From positions 228,102 to 292,101 of the forward strand of contig NZ_LXSL01000011.1 of NCBI RefSeq assembly GCF_001648355.1: a stretch of DNA of 64,000 bases, in the 5' to 3' direction. The DNA comes from Eikenella longinqua. Its GTDB lineage: Bacteria; Pseudomonadota; Gammaproteobacteria; Burkholderiales; Neisseriaceae. The notes beneath the pieces were generated by a model. The model made no database searches. It was not told where the DNA came from and saw only the letters and a list, made by a program, of their open reading frames with translations. Of the stretch, positions 1 to 7,651 are shown piece by piece. The position numbers and the translations under genes were made by a program. How positions within the stretch are numbered: position 1 is the stretch's first letter; every line of letters begins with the position of its first letter.

Positions 1-2
1 GG

Positions 3-620
3 CGCGAGCTGGCGGAAGAGCTGGGCATCCGCATCCACACCGCCGTGCCGTGGCTCACCAAAATCTACAGCTATGAGCACGCCCGCGTGCGGCTGCGTTT
101 TTTCCGCGTGCCGGCAAACGGCTGGCACGGGCAGTTGCAGGCGCGTGAAGGCCAGCAATGGCGCTGGCAAAAGCCGGGGTGCTACACGGTGTCGCCCATG
201 CTGCCGGCCAATGCGGCTTTGTTGAACGCGCTGGCGGTGCCCACGGCGTTTTCAGGTAGCCTGCATGCGGGTTTGCGCTCGGCAGACGGCGCTTTTTGCG
301 TGTTGCCGCCCGATGCGCCCCACCCGCCGCCGGGCAGCCGCCTGCTGTCTAGCCTGGCCGACTTGGCCGCCGCTGCGCCGCGCGGGGTGCGCCGCTGGCC
401 GCTGGTGCGCTCGGCGCGGGAAGTGGCGCTGGCGTCGGGAGCCAGGGCCGAAGCGGCGGTGTGGCCGGTGGGCGACGAGGCGGCAGCGGAACAGGCGTGC
501 GCGGCCTTGGCCGAGGGCGTGGCGCTGCCGCTGGTGCTGCTGCCTTCCGATGCGGCGCTGGCGGCGCGTTATGCCGAACGCTGGCTGGCGGCGGGGGCGC
601 ATGCGGTGGTGCGGGGGTGA
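3..620 (+). CDS. Nudix (MutT-type) hydrolase, 5'-truncated by the window edge
   Basis: The reading frame is open from base 3, so the start lies outside the window. The first visible residues, RELAEELGI, are the end of a Nudix box (REUXEEXGU), the Mg-binding catalytic motif of 8-oxo-dGTP and related NTP pyrophosphatases. A short stretch with PWLTKIYSYEHARVRL follows, as in MutT proteins. The remaining ~130 residues are Ala-rich. In many beta-proteobacterial MutT homologues the C-terminal half is a degenerate thiamine-phosphate-synthase-like domain; that identity is an inference here. A DUS lies inside the coding region (253-264) and encodes FSGSL. The gene is followed by an inverted DUS pair. 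A GTG at 45 is an internal codon, not the start. Confidence 0.8.
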   Translation, partial: RELAEELGIRIHTAVPWLTKIYSYEHARVRLRFFRVPANGWHGQLQAREGQQWRWQKPGCYTVSPMLPANAALLNALAVPTAFSGSLHAGLRSADGAFCVLPPDAPHPPPGSRLLSSLADLAAAAPRGVRRWPLVRSAREVALASGARAEAAVWPVGDEAAAEQACAALAEGVALPLVLLPSDAALAARYAERWLAAGAHAVVRG

Positions 621-629
621 GAAACTGGA

Positions 630-671
630 TTTCAGGTAGCCTTTGCCGCGTGGCTGAAGGCTACCTGAAAA
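630..671 (+). terminator. Inverted DUS pair after the Nudix gene
   Basis: TTTCAGGTAGCCT and AGGCTACCTGAAA face each other with a 15-17-base loop directly after the stop codon, giving a stem of about 13 bp. Inverted DUS pairs are a known terminator form in Neisseriaceae. The A/T tail is short. Confidence 0.6.
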
Positions 672-693
672 ACCAGAATGAAAGGTTAAACAG

Positions 694-1149
694 ATGTGGA
701 ACAAGCTTAATCCGTATTGGAAAGATATTTTGATTGCCTTGGTGCTGTATCTGCCGCTAGCGGCATATATACTGTATCGCCCGCCCACGTTTGGGTTGTT
801 TCCTTTACCTTTCATTCAGTCTAGCCCTCTACTCATCCCCACCCTGCTGGCTTGGCTGTGCAGCTGGAAGATGTCGAGCGTCCGGCCGTATTTTGCGTCG
901 GGCATTTCGCTGGCCATAAACTTGGGGATATGGATGTATTGGCTGGCAGTGCTCGTGTTTGGTAACGATGAATTATGGTTTCTATATTGGTTCTCGACAC
1001 CGGCTTTGATTATCGGCTTTATCGTGGCCTTGATATGGCAAGTGGAAGTGGAAGCCGATGAATGGGCAGCGTTTCGGGCGGGTTTTCTCGGCAGTTTTGT
1101 GCCGTTTTTACTGGCTCCTCTTGTATTGATACTTTTCGAGTTTAGATAA
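694..1149 (+). CDS. Hypothetical integral membrane protein
   Basis: This 151-residue protein is largely hydrophobic. About five membrane segments can be read, near residues 9-27, 40-58, 68-90, 96-118 and 125-150. A GAAAGG stretch lies about 7 bases before the ATG. I recognise no family. It is clearly less GC-rich than the flanking genes (many TAT, TTT, ATA and GAT codons), which may mean later acquisition. It stands alone between a DUS-pair terminator and the next gene, and nothing around it suggests a function. Confidence 0.65.
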   Translation: MWNKLNPYWKDILIALVLYLPLAAYILYRPPTFGLFPLPFIQSSPLLIPTLLAWLCSWKMSSVRPYFASGISLAINLGIWMYWLAVLVFGNDELWFLYWFSTPALIIGFIVALIWQVEVEADEWAAFRAGFLGSFVPFLLAPLVLILFEFR

Positions 1150-1178
1150 TCCGCCCAAACTTTTTCAGGTAGCCTCTT

Positions 1179-1610
1179 ATGCCCCTCTCTCCACGCACCA
1201 AAACCTTGCTCGCCCTCGCCGCGCTGCTGGCGCTGGCAGGCGGCCATTTTGCCGCGCGCCAGTGGCGTGCCGCGCAACAGCCTGCCGCAGCCGCCACACC
1301 GCAGGCCTGCCAGCCGCGCCAGGGCTGCACCCTGCCCAACGGCAGCCGCATCCGTTTTGCCGCCGCGCTGCGCGAACCGTTTGATATTGAATTGGCAAAC
1401 GTGCCGCCCGAAGTGCAGCGGGTGGAAGTGAGCTTCAGCATGGCAAACATGGATATGGGCTTCAACCGCTACCCGCTCGCCCGCCAGCCAAACGGCTCTT
1501 GGCTGGCCGCGCAAATCCGCCTGCCGGTGTGCACCGACCGGCGCCACGATTACTTAGCCGACGTGCGCATCGGCGAACAGGTTTTTCAGGTAGCCTTTGA
1601 AGCGCAATAG
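1179..1610 (+). CDS. Hypothetical exported or membrane-anchored protein
   Basis: 143 residues. The N-terminus (basic MPLSPRTK, then a Leu/Ala-rich stretch to about residue 25) looks like an uncleaved signal anchor or signal peptide, so the rest is probably periplasmic. It has three Cys (two at about 43-49 and one at about 123) and a beta-rich look. I know of similar unannotated neisserial proteins but no function. The ATG is exactly 9 bases after the AGG of a DUS (1166-1174), and no other Shine-Dalgarno is visible. A second DUS is embedded in the last codons (1580-1592), encoding FQVA. Confidence 0.65.
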   Translation: MPLSPRTKTLLALAALLALAGGHFAARQWRAAQQPAAAATPQACQPRQGCTLPNGSRIRFAAALREPFDIELANVPPEVQRVEVSFSMANMDMGFNRYPLARQPNGSWLAAQIRLPVCTDRRHDYLADVRIGEQVFQVAFEAQ

Positions 1611-1654
1611 CCGAAACACTGCTTCCTTTTCCCACACCCAAACACCACACACCC

Positions 1655-2821
1655 ATGCCCCTACTGCAAGCCCCAGCCCTCAGCGCCCCGCCGCCCCTCT
1701 CGCTCTATATCCACATCCCCTGGTGCATCCAAAAATGCCCCTATTGCGACTTCAATTCCCACCGCCTCAAGCCCGACACCAGCGAAGCCGCCTACATCGA
1801 CGCCCTGCTCGCCGACCTGCAACACGAGCTGCCCCATATTTGGGGCCGCCCCGTGGAAACCATCTTCATCGGCGGCGGCACCCCCAGCGTGTTTTCCGCC
1901 GAGAGCATCAACCGCCTGCTCGGCGGCGTGCGCGCCCTCGTGCGCCTGCTGCCCGACGCCGAAATCACCCTCGAAGCCAACCCCGGCACCTTCGAGCAGG
2001 CGCGCTTCCAAGGCTACGCCGAAGCCGGCGTCAACCGCCTCTCGCTCGGCATCCAAAGCTTCAACGATGCCAAGCTCAAAGCCCTCGGCCGCATCCACAA
2101 CGGCAGCGAAGCCCGCGCCGCCATCGAAGCCGCCCTCGCCATCTTCCCCCGCGTGAACACCGACATCATGTATGCCCTGCCCCGCCAAACCCCCGCAGAA
2201 GCCCGGCAAGACATCCAAAGCGCCATCGATTCCGGCGTATCCCACATCAGCGCCTACCACCTCACCATGGAGCCCAACACCCCCTTCGGCCGCACCCCGC
2301 CCCCCGGCATCCCCGAAGAAGACGCCGCCTACGACATCGAACAAGCCGTACACCAAGCCCTGCTCGCCGCCGGCTTTGCACACTACGAAACCAGCGCCTT
2401 CGCCCGAGCCAATCAACAATGCCGCCACAACCTCAACTACTGGCAGTTCGGCGACTACATCGGCATCGGCGCCGGCGCCCACGGCAAAATCAGCAGCCAC
2501 AGCGGCATCATCCGCACCACCCGCGCCCGCCACCCCCGCAGCTACCTCGCCGCCATGCAGGACAACCCCGCCGAAGCCATCGAACGTTTTCAGGTAGCCC
2601 CCGGCGAGCTGCCTTTCGAATTCATGCTCAACGCCATGCGCCTCACCCAAGGCGTGCCCACCCACCTCTTCACCGAGCGCACCGGCCTTTCCCTCGCCGC
2701 CATCGCCCGCCCCCTGCAAAGCGCCGTCCGGCTCGGCCTCATCGACCCCAGCCCCGCCCTCCTGCGCCCCACCGAACGCGGCCAGCGCTACCTAAACGAC
2801 CTGCTGCAACTGTTCTTGTAA
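1655..2821 (+). CDS. hemW: Radical SAM heme chaperone HemW
   Basis: The 388-residue protein has the radical-SAM cysteines as CIQKCPYCDF (Cys 24, 28, 31), which bind a 4Fe-4S cluster, and GGGTPS near residue 72. It has the length and C-terminal winged-helix region of HemW. This cytosolic family was long annotated as oxygen-independent coproporphyrinogen oxidase (HemN-like); it binds heme and helps load it into respiratory proteins. It is shorter than true HemN (about 455) and lacks its N-terminal extension. A DUS inside the gene (2589-2600) encodes RFQVA. No clear Shine-Dalgarno precedes the chosen ATG, so the start is moderately sure. A 423-codon Arg/Pro-rich frame overlapping it is a compositional shadow. 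Confidence 0.92.
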   Translation: MPLLQAPALSAPPPLSLYIHIPWCIQKCPYCDFNSHRLKPDTSEAAYIDALLADLQHELPHIWGRPVETIFIGGGTPSVFSAESINRLLGGVRALVRLLPDAEITLEANPGTFEQARFQGYAEAGVNRLSLGIQSFNDAKLKALGRIHNGSEARAAIEAALAIFPRVNTDIMYALPRQTPAEARQDIQSAIDSGVSHISAYHLTMEPNTPFGRTPPPGIPEEDAAYDIEQAVHQALLAAGFAHYETSAFARANQQCRHNLNYWQFGDYIGIGAGAHGKISSHSGIIRTTRARHPRSYLAAMQDNPAEAIERFQVAPGELPFEFMLNAMRLTQGVPTHLFTERTGLSLAAIARPLQSAVRLGLIDPSPALLRPTERGQRYLNDLLQLFL

Positions 2822-2841
2822 ACACCAGCCCCAAGCACAAA

Positions 2842-2873
2842 AAAGGCTACCTGAAAATTTTCAGGTAGCCTTT
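2842..2873. terminator. Bidirectional DUS-pair terminator between hemW and uspA
   Basis: AAAGGCTACCTGAAAATTTTCAGGTAGCCTTT forms one near-perfect hairpin of two facing DUS, with A and T tracts on both sides, between convergent genes. It can end transcription in both directions. Confidence 0.85.
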
Positions 2874-2896
2874 AATCCTGCCTCCAGCCTAAGCGT

Positions 2897-3361
2897 TTAA
2901 GCCTCGCGGCGGATAATCAGCAGCGGCAGGCGGGTTTCGCGCATCACGGTTTCAGCAAAGCTGCCCATCAGAAGGTGCATCAGGCCGGTGCGGCCGTGCG
3001 TGCCCAGCACCAAGAGGTCGGCCTTCTGCTCGGTGGCGTATTCCACCAGGCTCTTGGCCATGTCGCGCGCGTTTTTGCTGATCACCAGCAAATGGCGGCC
3101 GATTTGCGCGTTTTCGCCCAGTATGCCGCGTGCCTGCTTGATGGCGGCATCCAAAATGGCGTTGCCCTGCTCGGTGGCGGCGGTTTCGTAGTTTTCATAC
3201 TGCAAAAACTCAGGCGCCACAGTGGCCACGTATTCGGCCGGATTGGCCACGTGCACCAGCGTGAGCGCCGCGCCGGTGGCCTGCGCCAGCCCGCAGGCCT
3301 GTTTGAGCGCATGCTGCGAAGTGCGGCTGCCGTCTACTGCAATTACGATCTGTTTGTACAT
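2897..3361 (-). CDS. Universal stress protein, UspA family
   Basis: 154 residues starting MYKQIVIAVDGS. The single Usp domain has the N-terminal strand with Asp (VAVDGS type) and the ATP-binding pattern near the end, GTHGRTGLMHLLMGS (G-2X-G-9X-G-S). This suggests an ATP-binding cytosolic stress protein. I chose the ATG at 3361 because AGGAG lies 7 bases before it; the frame stays open 16 codons further upstream without a better start. It is converging with hemW and is separated from it by a DUS hairpin. Confidence 0.9.
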   Translation of the reverse strand: MYKQIVIAVDGSRTSQHALKQACGLAQATGAALTLVHVANPAEYVATVAPEFLQYENYETAATEQGNAILDAAIKQARGILGENAQIGRHLLVISKNARDMAKSLVEYATEQKADLLVLGTHGRTGLMHLLMGSFAETVMRETRLPLLIIRREA

Positions 3362-3501
3362 AATTTTCTCCTGAGTGAACGATGTTCCAATGCCTCCGCA
3401 CAGGGGCAACAGCCGCCGGACGGGTCTCTTCCTGATACGTTTACAGTATAATACCGAAGTGCCGAATGTGCCATTTTTTCCGATTGTTTTTGCTCAAACC
3501 A

Positions 3502-4278
3502 ATGACAGATTTTTCTCCAAGCAACCGCCGCTTCGGCGGCATTTCCCGCCTCTACGGCGCCGCCGCGCTGCAACAATTTGCCACTTCGCACGTGTGCGTG
3601 GTGGGCGTGGGCGGCGTGGGCTCGTGGGCGGTGGAAGCGCTGGCGCGCAGCGGCGTGGGCCGGCTCACGCTGATTGATTTGGACAACGTGGCCGAATCCA
3701 ACACCAACCGCCAGCTCCACGCCCTCACCGATAATTTCGGCCTGCCCAAGGTCACCGCGCTGCACCGGCGCATCCTGCAAATCAACCCAGCCTGCACCGT
3801 GCGCGAAATCGAAGATTTTGTGGACGCGGAAAACGTGGGCACGCTCTTTGCCGAGCCGTTTGACTTTGTGATCGACGCCATCGACCAAGTGCGCGTGAAG
3901 GCCGCCATGGCCGCACATTTTGTGGCGCAGAAGCAGCCGTTTATCGTATCCGGCGGCGCGGGCGGCCAGCGCGACCCCGCCCTCATCCGCCGCGCCGACC
4001 TCGCCCGCACCACCCACGACCCGCTGCTGGCCAACCTGCGCTACACCTTGCGCCGCCGCCACGGCTTCCCGCGCGACCCCAAAACGCGCATGAAAGTGAG
4101 CTGCGTGTATTCCGAAGAAAACGTTGCCCCGCCGCAAACCGGCGCCGCCTGCGAGGCCGATGCCGCGCCGCAGGGCCTATCCTGCGCGGGCTACGGCGCC
4201 AGCATGCTGGTTACCGCTGCCTTCGGCCTGTTTTGCGCGCAGGCGGCGATTGAGCACTTAGCCGCCCAAGCCAAATAA
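3502..4278 (+). CDS. tcdA: tRNA threonylcarbamoyladenosine dehydratase TcdA
   Basis: 258 residues of the E1-like ThiF/MoeB superfamily. The Rossmann nucleotide site GVGGVGSWAVEALARSG (about residues 34-50) is followed by LIDLDNVAESNTNRQ, which is typical of TcdA (CsdL/YgdL). The enzyme uses ATP to cyclise t6A37 of ANN-decoding tRNAs to ct6A. The start at MTDFSP is preferred because it matches the family's short N-terminus; the frame is open 12 codons further upstream. The gene is divergent from uspA with a 140-base gap that should hold both promoters. Confidence 0.9.
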   Translation: MTDFSPSNRRFGGISRLYGAAALQQFATSHVCVVGVGGVGSWAVEALARSGVGRLTLIDLDNVAESNTNRQLHALTDNFGLPKVTALHRRILQINPACTVREIEDFVDAENVGTLFAEPFDFVIDAIDQVRVKAAMAAHFVAQKQPFIVSGGAGGQRDPALIRRADLARTTHDPLLANLRYTLRRRHGFPRDPKTRMKVSCVYSEENVAPPQTGAACEADAAPQGLSCAGYGASMLVTAAFGLFCAQAAIEHLAAQAK

Positions 4279-4300
4279 CTGCTTATTCCAAAGGAAAACC

Positions 4301-4774
4301 ATGTCTCCCATCGAACTGAAAGCCCTGCGCCTCAACCTGAACCTCACTGCCGCCGAAGCCGGCCAAACCCTCGTGCCGAATGTGCACTTTCCCCACGGCG
4401 CCACCGCCGCAGAATGGGAAAGCTGGGAAGCCGGCGAGGCCGCCATCCCGCTGCACGTGGTGGCCGCCGTGGAAACCCGCCTCAACCAAAAATACCAGGC
4501 CATCGACGACTACGCCGAGCAAATCGCCCGCCAGGCCGAAGGCGGCGAGCCCACCATCGCCTTGTGGTATCCCGACGAACGAGCCTGCATCGGCATTGCC
4601 GACTGGCGCATCAGTCAGAGCGTGGCCGGCGAAGTGGCCGCCATGGGCGGGCGCGTGGTACTGTTTAACGCCGAAGCCTACCGCGCCTGGCGCGAGCAGC
4701 ACGGCCACGCCGCCGACACCCCCGCCAACCGCCAGCGCTGGGCGCAAGAGCAGTTTGCCGCGAGCCGGGGATAA
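4301..4774 (+). CDS. YdiL/Aca2-like helix-turn-helix protein (DUF1870)
   Basis: 157 residues. The N-terminal part (IELKALRLNLNLTAAEAG, EWESWEAGEAAIP) and the later DWRISQSVAGE resemble E. coli YdiL, the DUF1870 family that also includes the anti-CRISPR-associated repressor Aca2. An XRE-like HTH would lie in residues 1-55. A DNA-binding role is inferred from the family, and the target is unknown. The gene begins 22 bases after tcdA with AAAGGAAA before the ATG, so the two are probably co-transcribed. No anti-CRISPR or phage gene lies nearby, so this is most likely a chromosomal YdiL-type protein. Confidence 0.7.
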   Translation: MSPIELKALRLNLNLTAAEAGQTLVPNVHFPHGATAAEWESWEAGEAAIPLHVVAAVETRLNQKYQAIDDYAEQIARQAEGGEPTIALWYPDERACIGIADWRISQSVAGEVAAMGGRVVLFNAEAYRAWREQHGHAADTPANRQRWAQEQFAASRG

Positions 4775-4792
4775 TCCGGTTATCCGCAAGCA

Positions 4793-4921
4793 ATCAAGGC
4801 TACCTGAAAACTTCGCTTTCTGCGGAAGCGTCGTTCCAGGTAGCCTTTTATTGCTGATGAACGGTGTGGACAGCATTTTCAGGTAGCCTTTTCTGCATCC
4901 CTTCTGGCTACCTGAAAAATA
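4793..4921. terminator. Two stacked inverted DUS pairs between the regulator and ubiT
   Basis: The first pair (about 4797-4848) encloses a GC-rich loop CTTTCTGCGGAAGCG. The second (about 4877-4919) encloses a 15-17-base loop. They separate convergent transcripts, and either can form a terminator hairpin. Confidence 0.65.
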
Positions 4922-4941
4922 TTTGGCACGGATATTGCCGC

Positions 4942-5385
4942 CTATTCAAACATCTGCTGCCATTGCGCCAGCCGCTCGGCAAACGGCCATTCCACGCTAT
5001 CGAGCAGGTTTTTGGCAATCAGCCCCAATTCGGTGTCGCCTTCGATTTGCAGCTTGCGTTTGAAAAACAGGGTGTCGGGGTCTTCTTCGCGCAGCATCAT
5101 GCGCAGAAAGTCGGCGCTGTTGGCGGCCAGGCGCAGGTCGGGCTCGCCTTGGAAGGCTTGGTCGAGGAAGCGTTCGCCGTCGGCGGTGAAGCGCACGGCT
5201 ATGCCCGCGTCAAGCACGTCGATTTCGAAGGTACGACCGGCAAACAGGCTCATGTCGGCGGGCAAGAGGCCGCGCTTGAGCATGAGGTTGAGGGTTTTAA
5301 CCAGGGCGAAACGCGGCGGCAGGCCGGGCAGGCGGCGGCCGATTCGGGCGCACCATTGGGGCAGGGTGAGGTCGGGGAGGGGCAT
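4942..5385 (-). CDS. ubiT: Ubiquinone biosynthesis accessory factor UbiT (SCP2 domain)
   Basis: 147 residues with an SCP2-like lipid-binding fold from about residue 35 to the end (FEIDVLDAGIAVRFTADGERF, then RKLQIEGDTELGL). UbiT binds ubiquinone intermediates and is needed, with UbiU and UbiV, for oxygen-independent ubiquinone synthesis. The assignment rests on domain type, size and position as the last gene of a ubiU-ubiV-ubiT run on the same strand. AAAGGAAA precedes the ATG. In E. coli ubiT is divergent from ubiUV, whereas here the three are co-directional. Confidence 0.88.
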   Translation of the reverse strand: MPLPDLTLPQWCARIGRRLPGLPPRFALVKTLNLMLKRGLLPADMSLFAGRTFEIDVLDAGIAVRFTADGERFLDQAFQGEPDLRLAANSADFLRMMLREEDPDTLFFKRKLQIEGDTELGLIAKNLLDSVEWPFAERLAQWQQMFE

Positions 5386-5429
5386 GATGGTTTCCTTTGT
5401 TTATGCGGCTACCTGAAAATTGGTTTTGG

Positions 5430-5526
5430 CTGCACAGAAACTTTGTTTTAGCTTCGCAGAAACTTTGCTTCTTCGGAAACTTCGTTTTAGCTTCGCAGAA
5501 ACTCCGCTTCCTGCGGAAACTTCGTT
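5430..5526. repeat. Short degenerate tandem repeat between ubiT and ubiV
   Basis: A unit of about 39 bases (AGAAACTTTGCTTC..., then TTCGGAAACTTCGTTTTAGCTTCGC) occurs about two and a half times, with hairpin-forming parts such as CCGCTTCCTGCGG. Related sequence occurs at 4811-4830, 19951-19975 (reverse) and 38318-38340 (reverse), so this seems to be a dispersed intergenic repeat. It ends directly against a canonical Neisseria DUS. Confidence 0.6.
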
Positions 5527-5538
5527 TTCAGACGGCCT
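5527..5538 (-). repeat. Canonical Neisseria-dialect DUS downstream of ubiV
   Basis: The reverse complement reads AGGCCGTCTGAA, the standard N. meningitidis/N. gonorrhoeae DUS, not the Eikenella form. It stands beside an Eikenella-type copy (5541-5552). Confidence 0.85.
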
Positions 5539-5555
5539 TTTTCAGGTAGCCTTGG

Positions 5556-6476
5556 TTAGGCGGCGTGGTTGCCGTAGGCTTGGCGGTGGGCTTCCACGGC
5601 TTCGATGCCGGGTTTGCCGAGCCAATAGCCGTCCACGGGTGTGCCGGTGGCGAGGCGGGTGAGTTCGGGCAGGGCTTCGGCGAGGGTGGTTTGTCCGTCG
5701 AGCACGGCGCGGTGCAGGGCGATGATGCGCGGCATGTCGGTGAGCTGGGGCGAGAGGCGCAGGATGTGTACGCCGATGGCGGCCATGTTGGCGTGGTGCG
5801 GCAGCAGGCATTGGCTGCCGTAGGACATGGTTTGGATGCCGTTGATGGTGAGGAAGGGCTGGCCTTCGCGGGTGTTCATGGTGAGGCCGTGTTCGTGGTC
5901 GAGGCAGCGGAATTCGCAGCTGTCTTTGTTGAGGTTGTAGTGCCGCGCGGTGAAGCAGCGGGAGGAGTAGGCCAGGGGGATTTTGCCCCAGGCGAAGATT
6001 TCGGTTTCGAGGCCGCTGGAAAGGCGGGCGATGTCGGCCACTTTGCCGCGTTCGAGTTCGGCGGGGGCGACCCAGCGGTAGGCGCCGAGGTTTTGGAAGA
6101 GTTGGAGGGTGGCTTCGTTGTAGATGTTGAGGCTGGCGCCGGCCACGAAGGGGATGCCGTGTTCGCGGGCGAGTTTGACCGCGCCCATGTCGTTGGCTTC
6201 GATTTTGAATTTGTCTTGGCCGGTGATTTTGCGCAGGCGTTTGAGGTCGGATTCGCTTTCGAGCAGCACTTGGGAGGAGAGGATGATTTCTTTGCCGCTG
6301 TCGGCGAGGTCTTGGGCGAGGCCGAACCAGTCGTCGAAACGCATTTTCTGGCGGCGGGAGCAGACGGTTTCGCCCAGGTAGATGGTGTCGAGCGGGCTGT
6401 CGAGCATGGCGGCGTAGAATTCGAGCAGGGTTTCTCTCTGCCAGAAGAATTGGACGGGGGCGAGGGAGAGATTCAT
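5556..6476 (-). CDS. ubiV: Ubiquinone biosynthesis protein UbiV (U32 family)
   Basis: 306 residues of the U32 peptidase-like family. Cysteines expected to hold the 4Fe-4S cluster are visible: GETVCSRRQK at about 39, and SSRCFTARHYNLNKDSCEFRC at about 175-197, matching the four-Cys pattern of E. coli UbiV (YhbV). With UbiU it forms the complex that hydroxylates ubiquinone precursors without O2, using prephenate as oxygen donor. AAGGAA precedes the ATG. It lies 75 bases after ubiU. It is bracketed by Neisseria-type DUS, unlike its surroundings. Confidence 0.92.
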   Translation of the reverse strand: MNLSLAPVQFFWQRETLLEFYAAMLDSPLDTIYLGETVCSRRQKMRFDDWFGLAQDLADSGKEIILSSQVLLESESDLKRLRKITGQDKFKIEANDMGAVKLAREHGIPFVAGASLNIYNEATLQLFQNLGAYRWVAPAELERGKVADIARLSSGLETEIFAWGKIPLAYSSRCFTARHYNLNKDSCEFRCLDHEHGLTMNTREGQPFLTINGIQTMSYGSQCLLPHHANMAAIGVHILRLSPQLTDMPRIIALHRAVLDGQTTLAEALPELTRLATGTPVDGYWLGKPGIEAVEAHRQAYGNHAA

Positions 6477-6502
6477 GGGTGTTCCTTTTTTCAGGTAGCC
6501 TT

Positions 6503-6550
6503 TTCAGACGGCCTGAGAGGCTACCTGAAAATATTCGAGCCCGTCTGAAA
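6503..6550. repeat. Canonical Neisseria-dialect DUS upstream of ubiV, with a near-match
   Basis: TTCAGACGGCCT at 6503-6514 is the reverse complement of AGGCCGTCTGAA. AGCCCGTCTGAA at about 6539-6550 differs from it by one base and points the other way. An Eikenella DUS (6519-6530) sits between them. Confidence 0.8.
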
Positions 6551-6551
6551 C

Positions 6552-7625
6552 CTACTTCCAAGGCCGGTTATACGCACCCAGCGTGCTCTGGCTGCCTTCG
6601 GAAACCTTGCCTAAAGCCGCATCCCAGGCGGGGGTTACGCGGTAGTGCGCGGGGTCGGCGGCGGCCGCGTCCAAAGCCTGCCGCAGCGTGCGCGTAACCT
6701 GCGCGGTGTACATCGGGCTGCGCTGGCGGCCTTCCACCTTCACCGCCGCCACGCCGATTTTTATCAGTTCGGGCAGCACGGAAAGCACGTTCAGGCTGGT
6801 CGGCTCTTCCAGCGCGTAATAGGTTTCATCGTTCACTTCAAAACGGCCTTTGCACAGCGTGGGGTAGCCCGCTGGTTCGTCTTTATTGAACTGGTCGATT
6901 AGCACTTGGTTGAGCCGCACGTTCATCTTGTCGGGCAGTTGCTCCCAGCGCACGGCCTTGGCGGGCGAACACACGCCCTGCATATTCGGCGATTCGCCCG
7001 TGGCGTAGCTCGACAAAATACAGCGGCCTTCCACCATCACGCACAGGCTGCCGAAACCGAACACTTCAATCTCCACATCCGTGTTTTCAATCACATGCCG
7101 CACTTGGTCGATGGTGAGCACGCGCGGCAGCACGGCGCGGCGGATGCCGAACAAATCGCGCATCAGGTTGATGGCTTCGTAATTGGTGGCCGAACCCTGC
7201 ACCGACATATGCAGGCGCAAGTTCGGATGTTTCTTGCAGGCGTAGTCCATCACGGCGGGGTCGGCCACAATGATGGCATCCGCGCCCAAATCGGCGGCGG
7301 TGTCCACCGCGCGCTGCCAGCGTGCCACCTGCCCGGCTTGGGCATAAGTGTTGATGGCCATCAGCACGTGCCGCCCGCGCTCGTGGGCGTAGCGGATGCC
7401 TTCGATGGTGGATTTTTGGTCGAAATTCAGGCCGGGGAAATTGCGCGCGTTGGTGGCGTCTTTCAGCCCCATGTAAACCGTGTCCGCGCCGTTGTCCACG
7501 GCGGTTTTCAGGGCGGGCAGGTTGCCGGCGGGGCAGACGAGTTCGGGCGCGGGGGCGCGGCCGGCGGGCTGCGGCTTGGCGGCAGGCTGGGTGCGGTGGG
7601 TGGGCTGGAAATCGTCGAACAGCAT
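6552..7625 (-). CDS. ubiU: Ubiquinone biosynthesis protein UbiU (U32 family)
   Basis: 357 residues, about 25 longer at the N-terminus than E. coli UbiU (331), with a Pro/Ala-rich lead before PELVCPAGN. The core matches U32 proteins (NGADTVYMGLKDATNARNF). The cluster cysteines occur as SLCVMVEGRC, then QGVC and later YPTLC, as expected for the 4Fe-4S site. It partners UbiV in O2-independent hydroxylation. It is the first gene of the ubiUVT run. No convincing Shine-Dalgarno lies before this ATG, so the true start may be further in. The upstream region holds a foldback element rather than a recognisable FNR box. Confidence 0.92.
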   Translation of the reverse strand: MLFDDFQPTHRTQPAAKPQPAGRAPAPELVCPAGNLPALKTAVDNGADTVYMGLKDATNARNFPGLNFDQKSTIEGIRYAHERGRHVLMAINTYAQAGQVARWQRAVDTAADLGADAIIVADPAVMDYACKKHPNLRLHMSVQGSATNYEAINLMRDLFGIRRAVLPRVLTIDQVRHVIENTDVEIEVFGFGSLCVMVEGRCILSSYATGESPNMQGVCSPAKAVRWEQLPDKMNVRLNQVLIDQFNKDEPAGYPTLCKGRFEVNDETYYALEEPTSLNVLSVLPELIKIGVAAVKVEGRQRSPMYTAQVTRTLRQALDAAAADPAHYRVTPAWDAALGKVSEGSQSTLGAYNRPWK

Positions 7626-7651
7626 AGTGTGGCTCGCATGTGCAGGTTAGG

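Noticed and set aside
1597..2868. A 423-codon frame overlapping hemW
   Set aside because: The product is Arg/Pro/His repeats typical of a shifted GC-rich frame, and hemW is clearly the real gene.
2842..2873. Repeated inverted DUS taken for a CRISPR array
   Set aside because: The copies are dispersed singly or in inverted pairs through the whole window, without regular spacers or cas genes.
4301..4774. Aca2-like protein as evidence for a nearby anti-CRISPR operon
   Set aside because: The protein is closer in layout to YdiL. Neighbours are tcdA and ubiT, with no phage or small acr-like gene.
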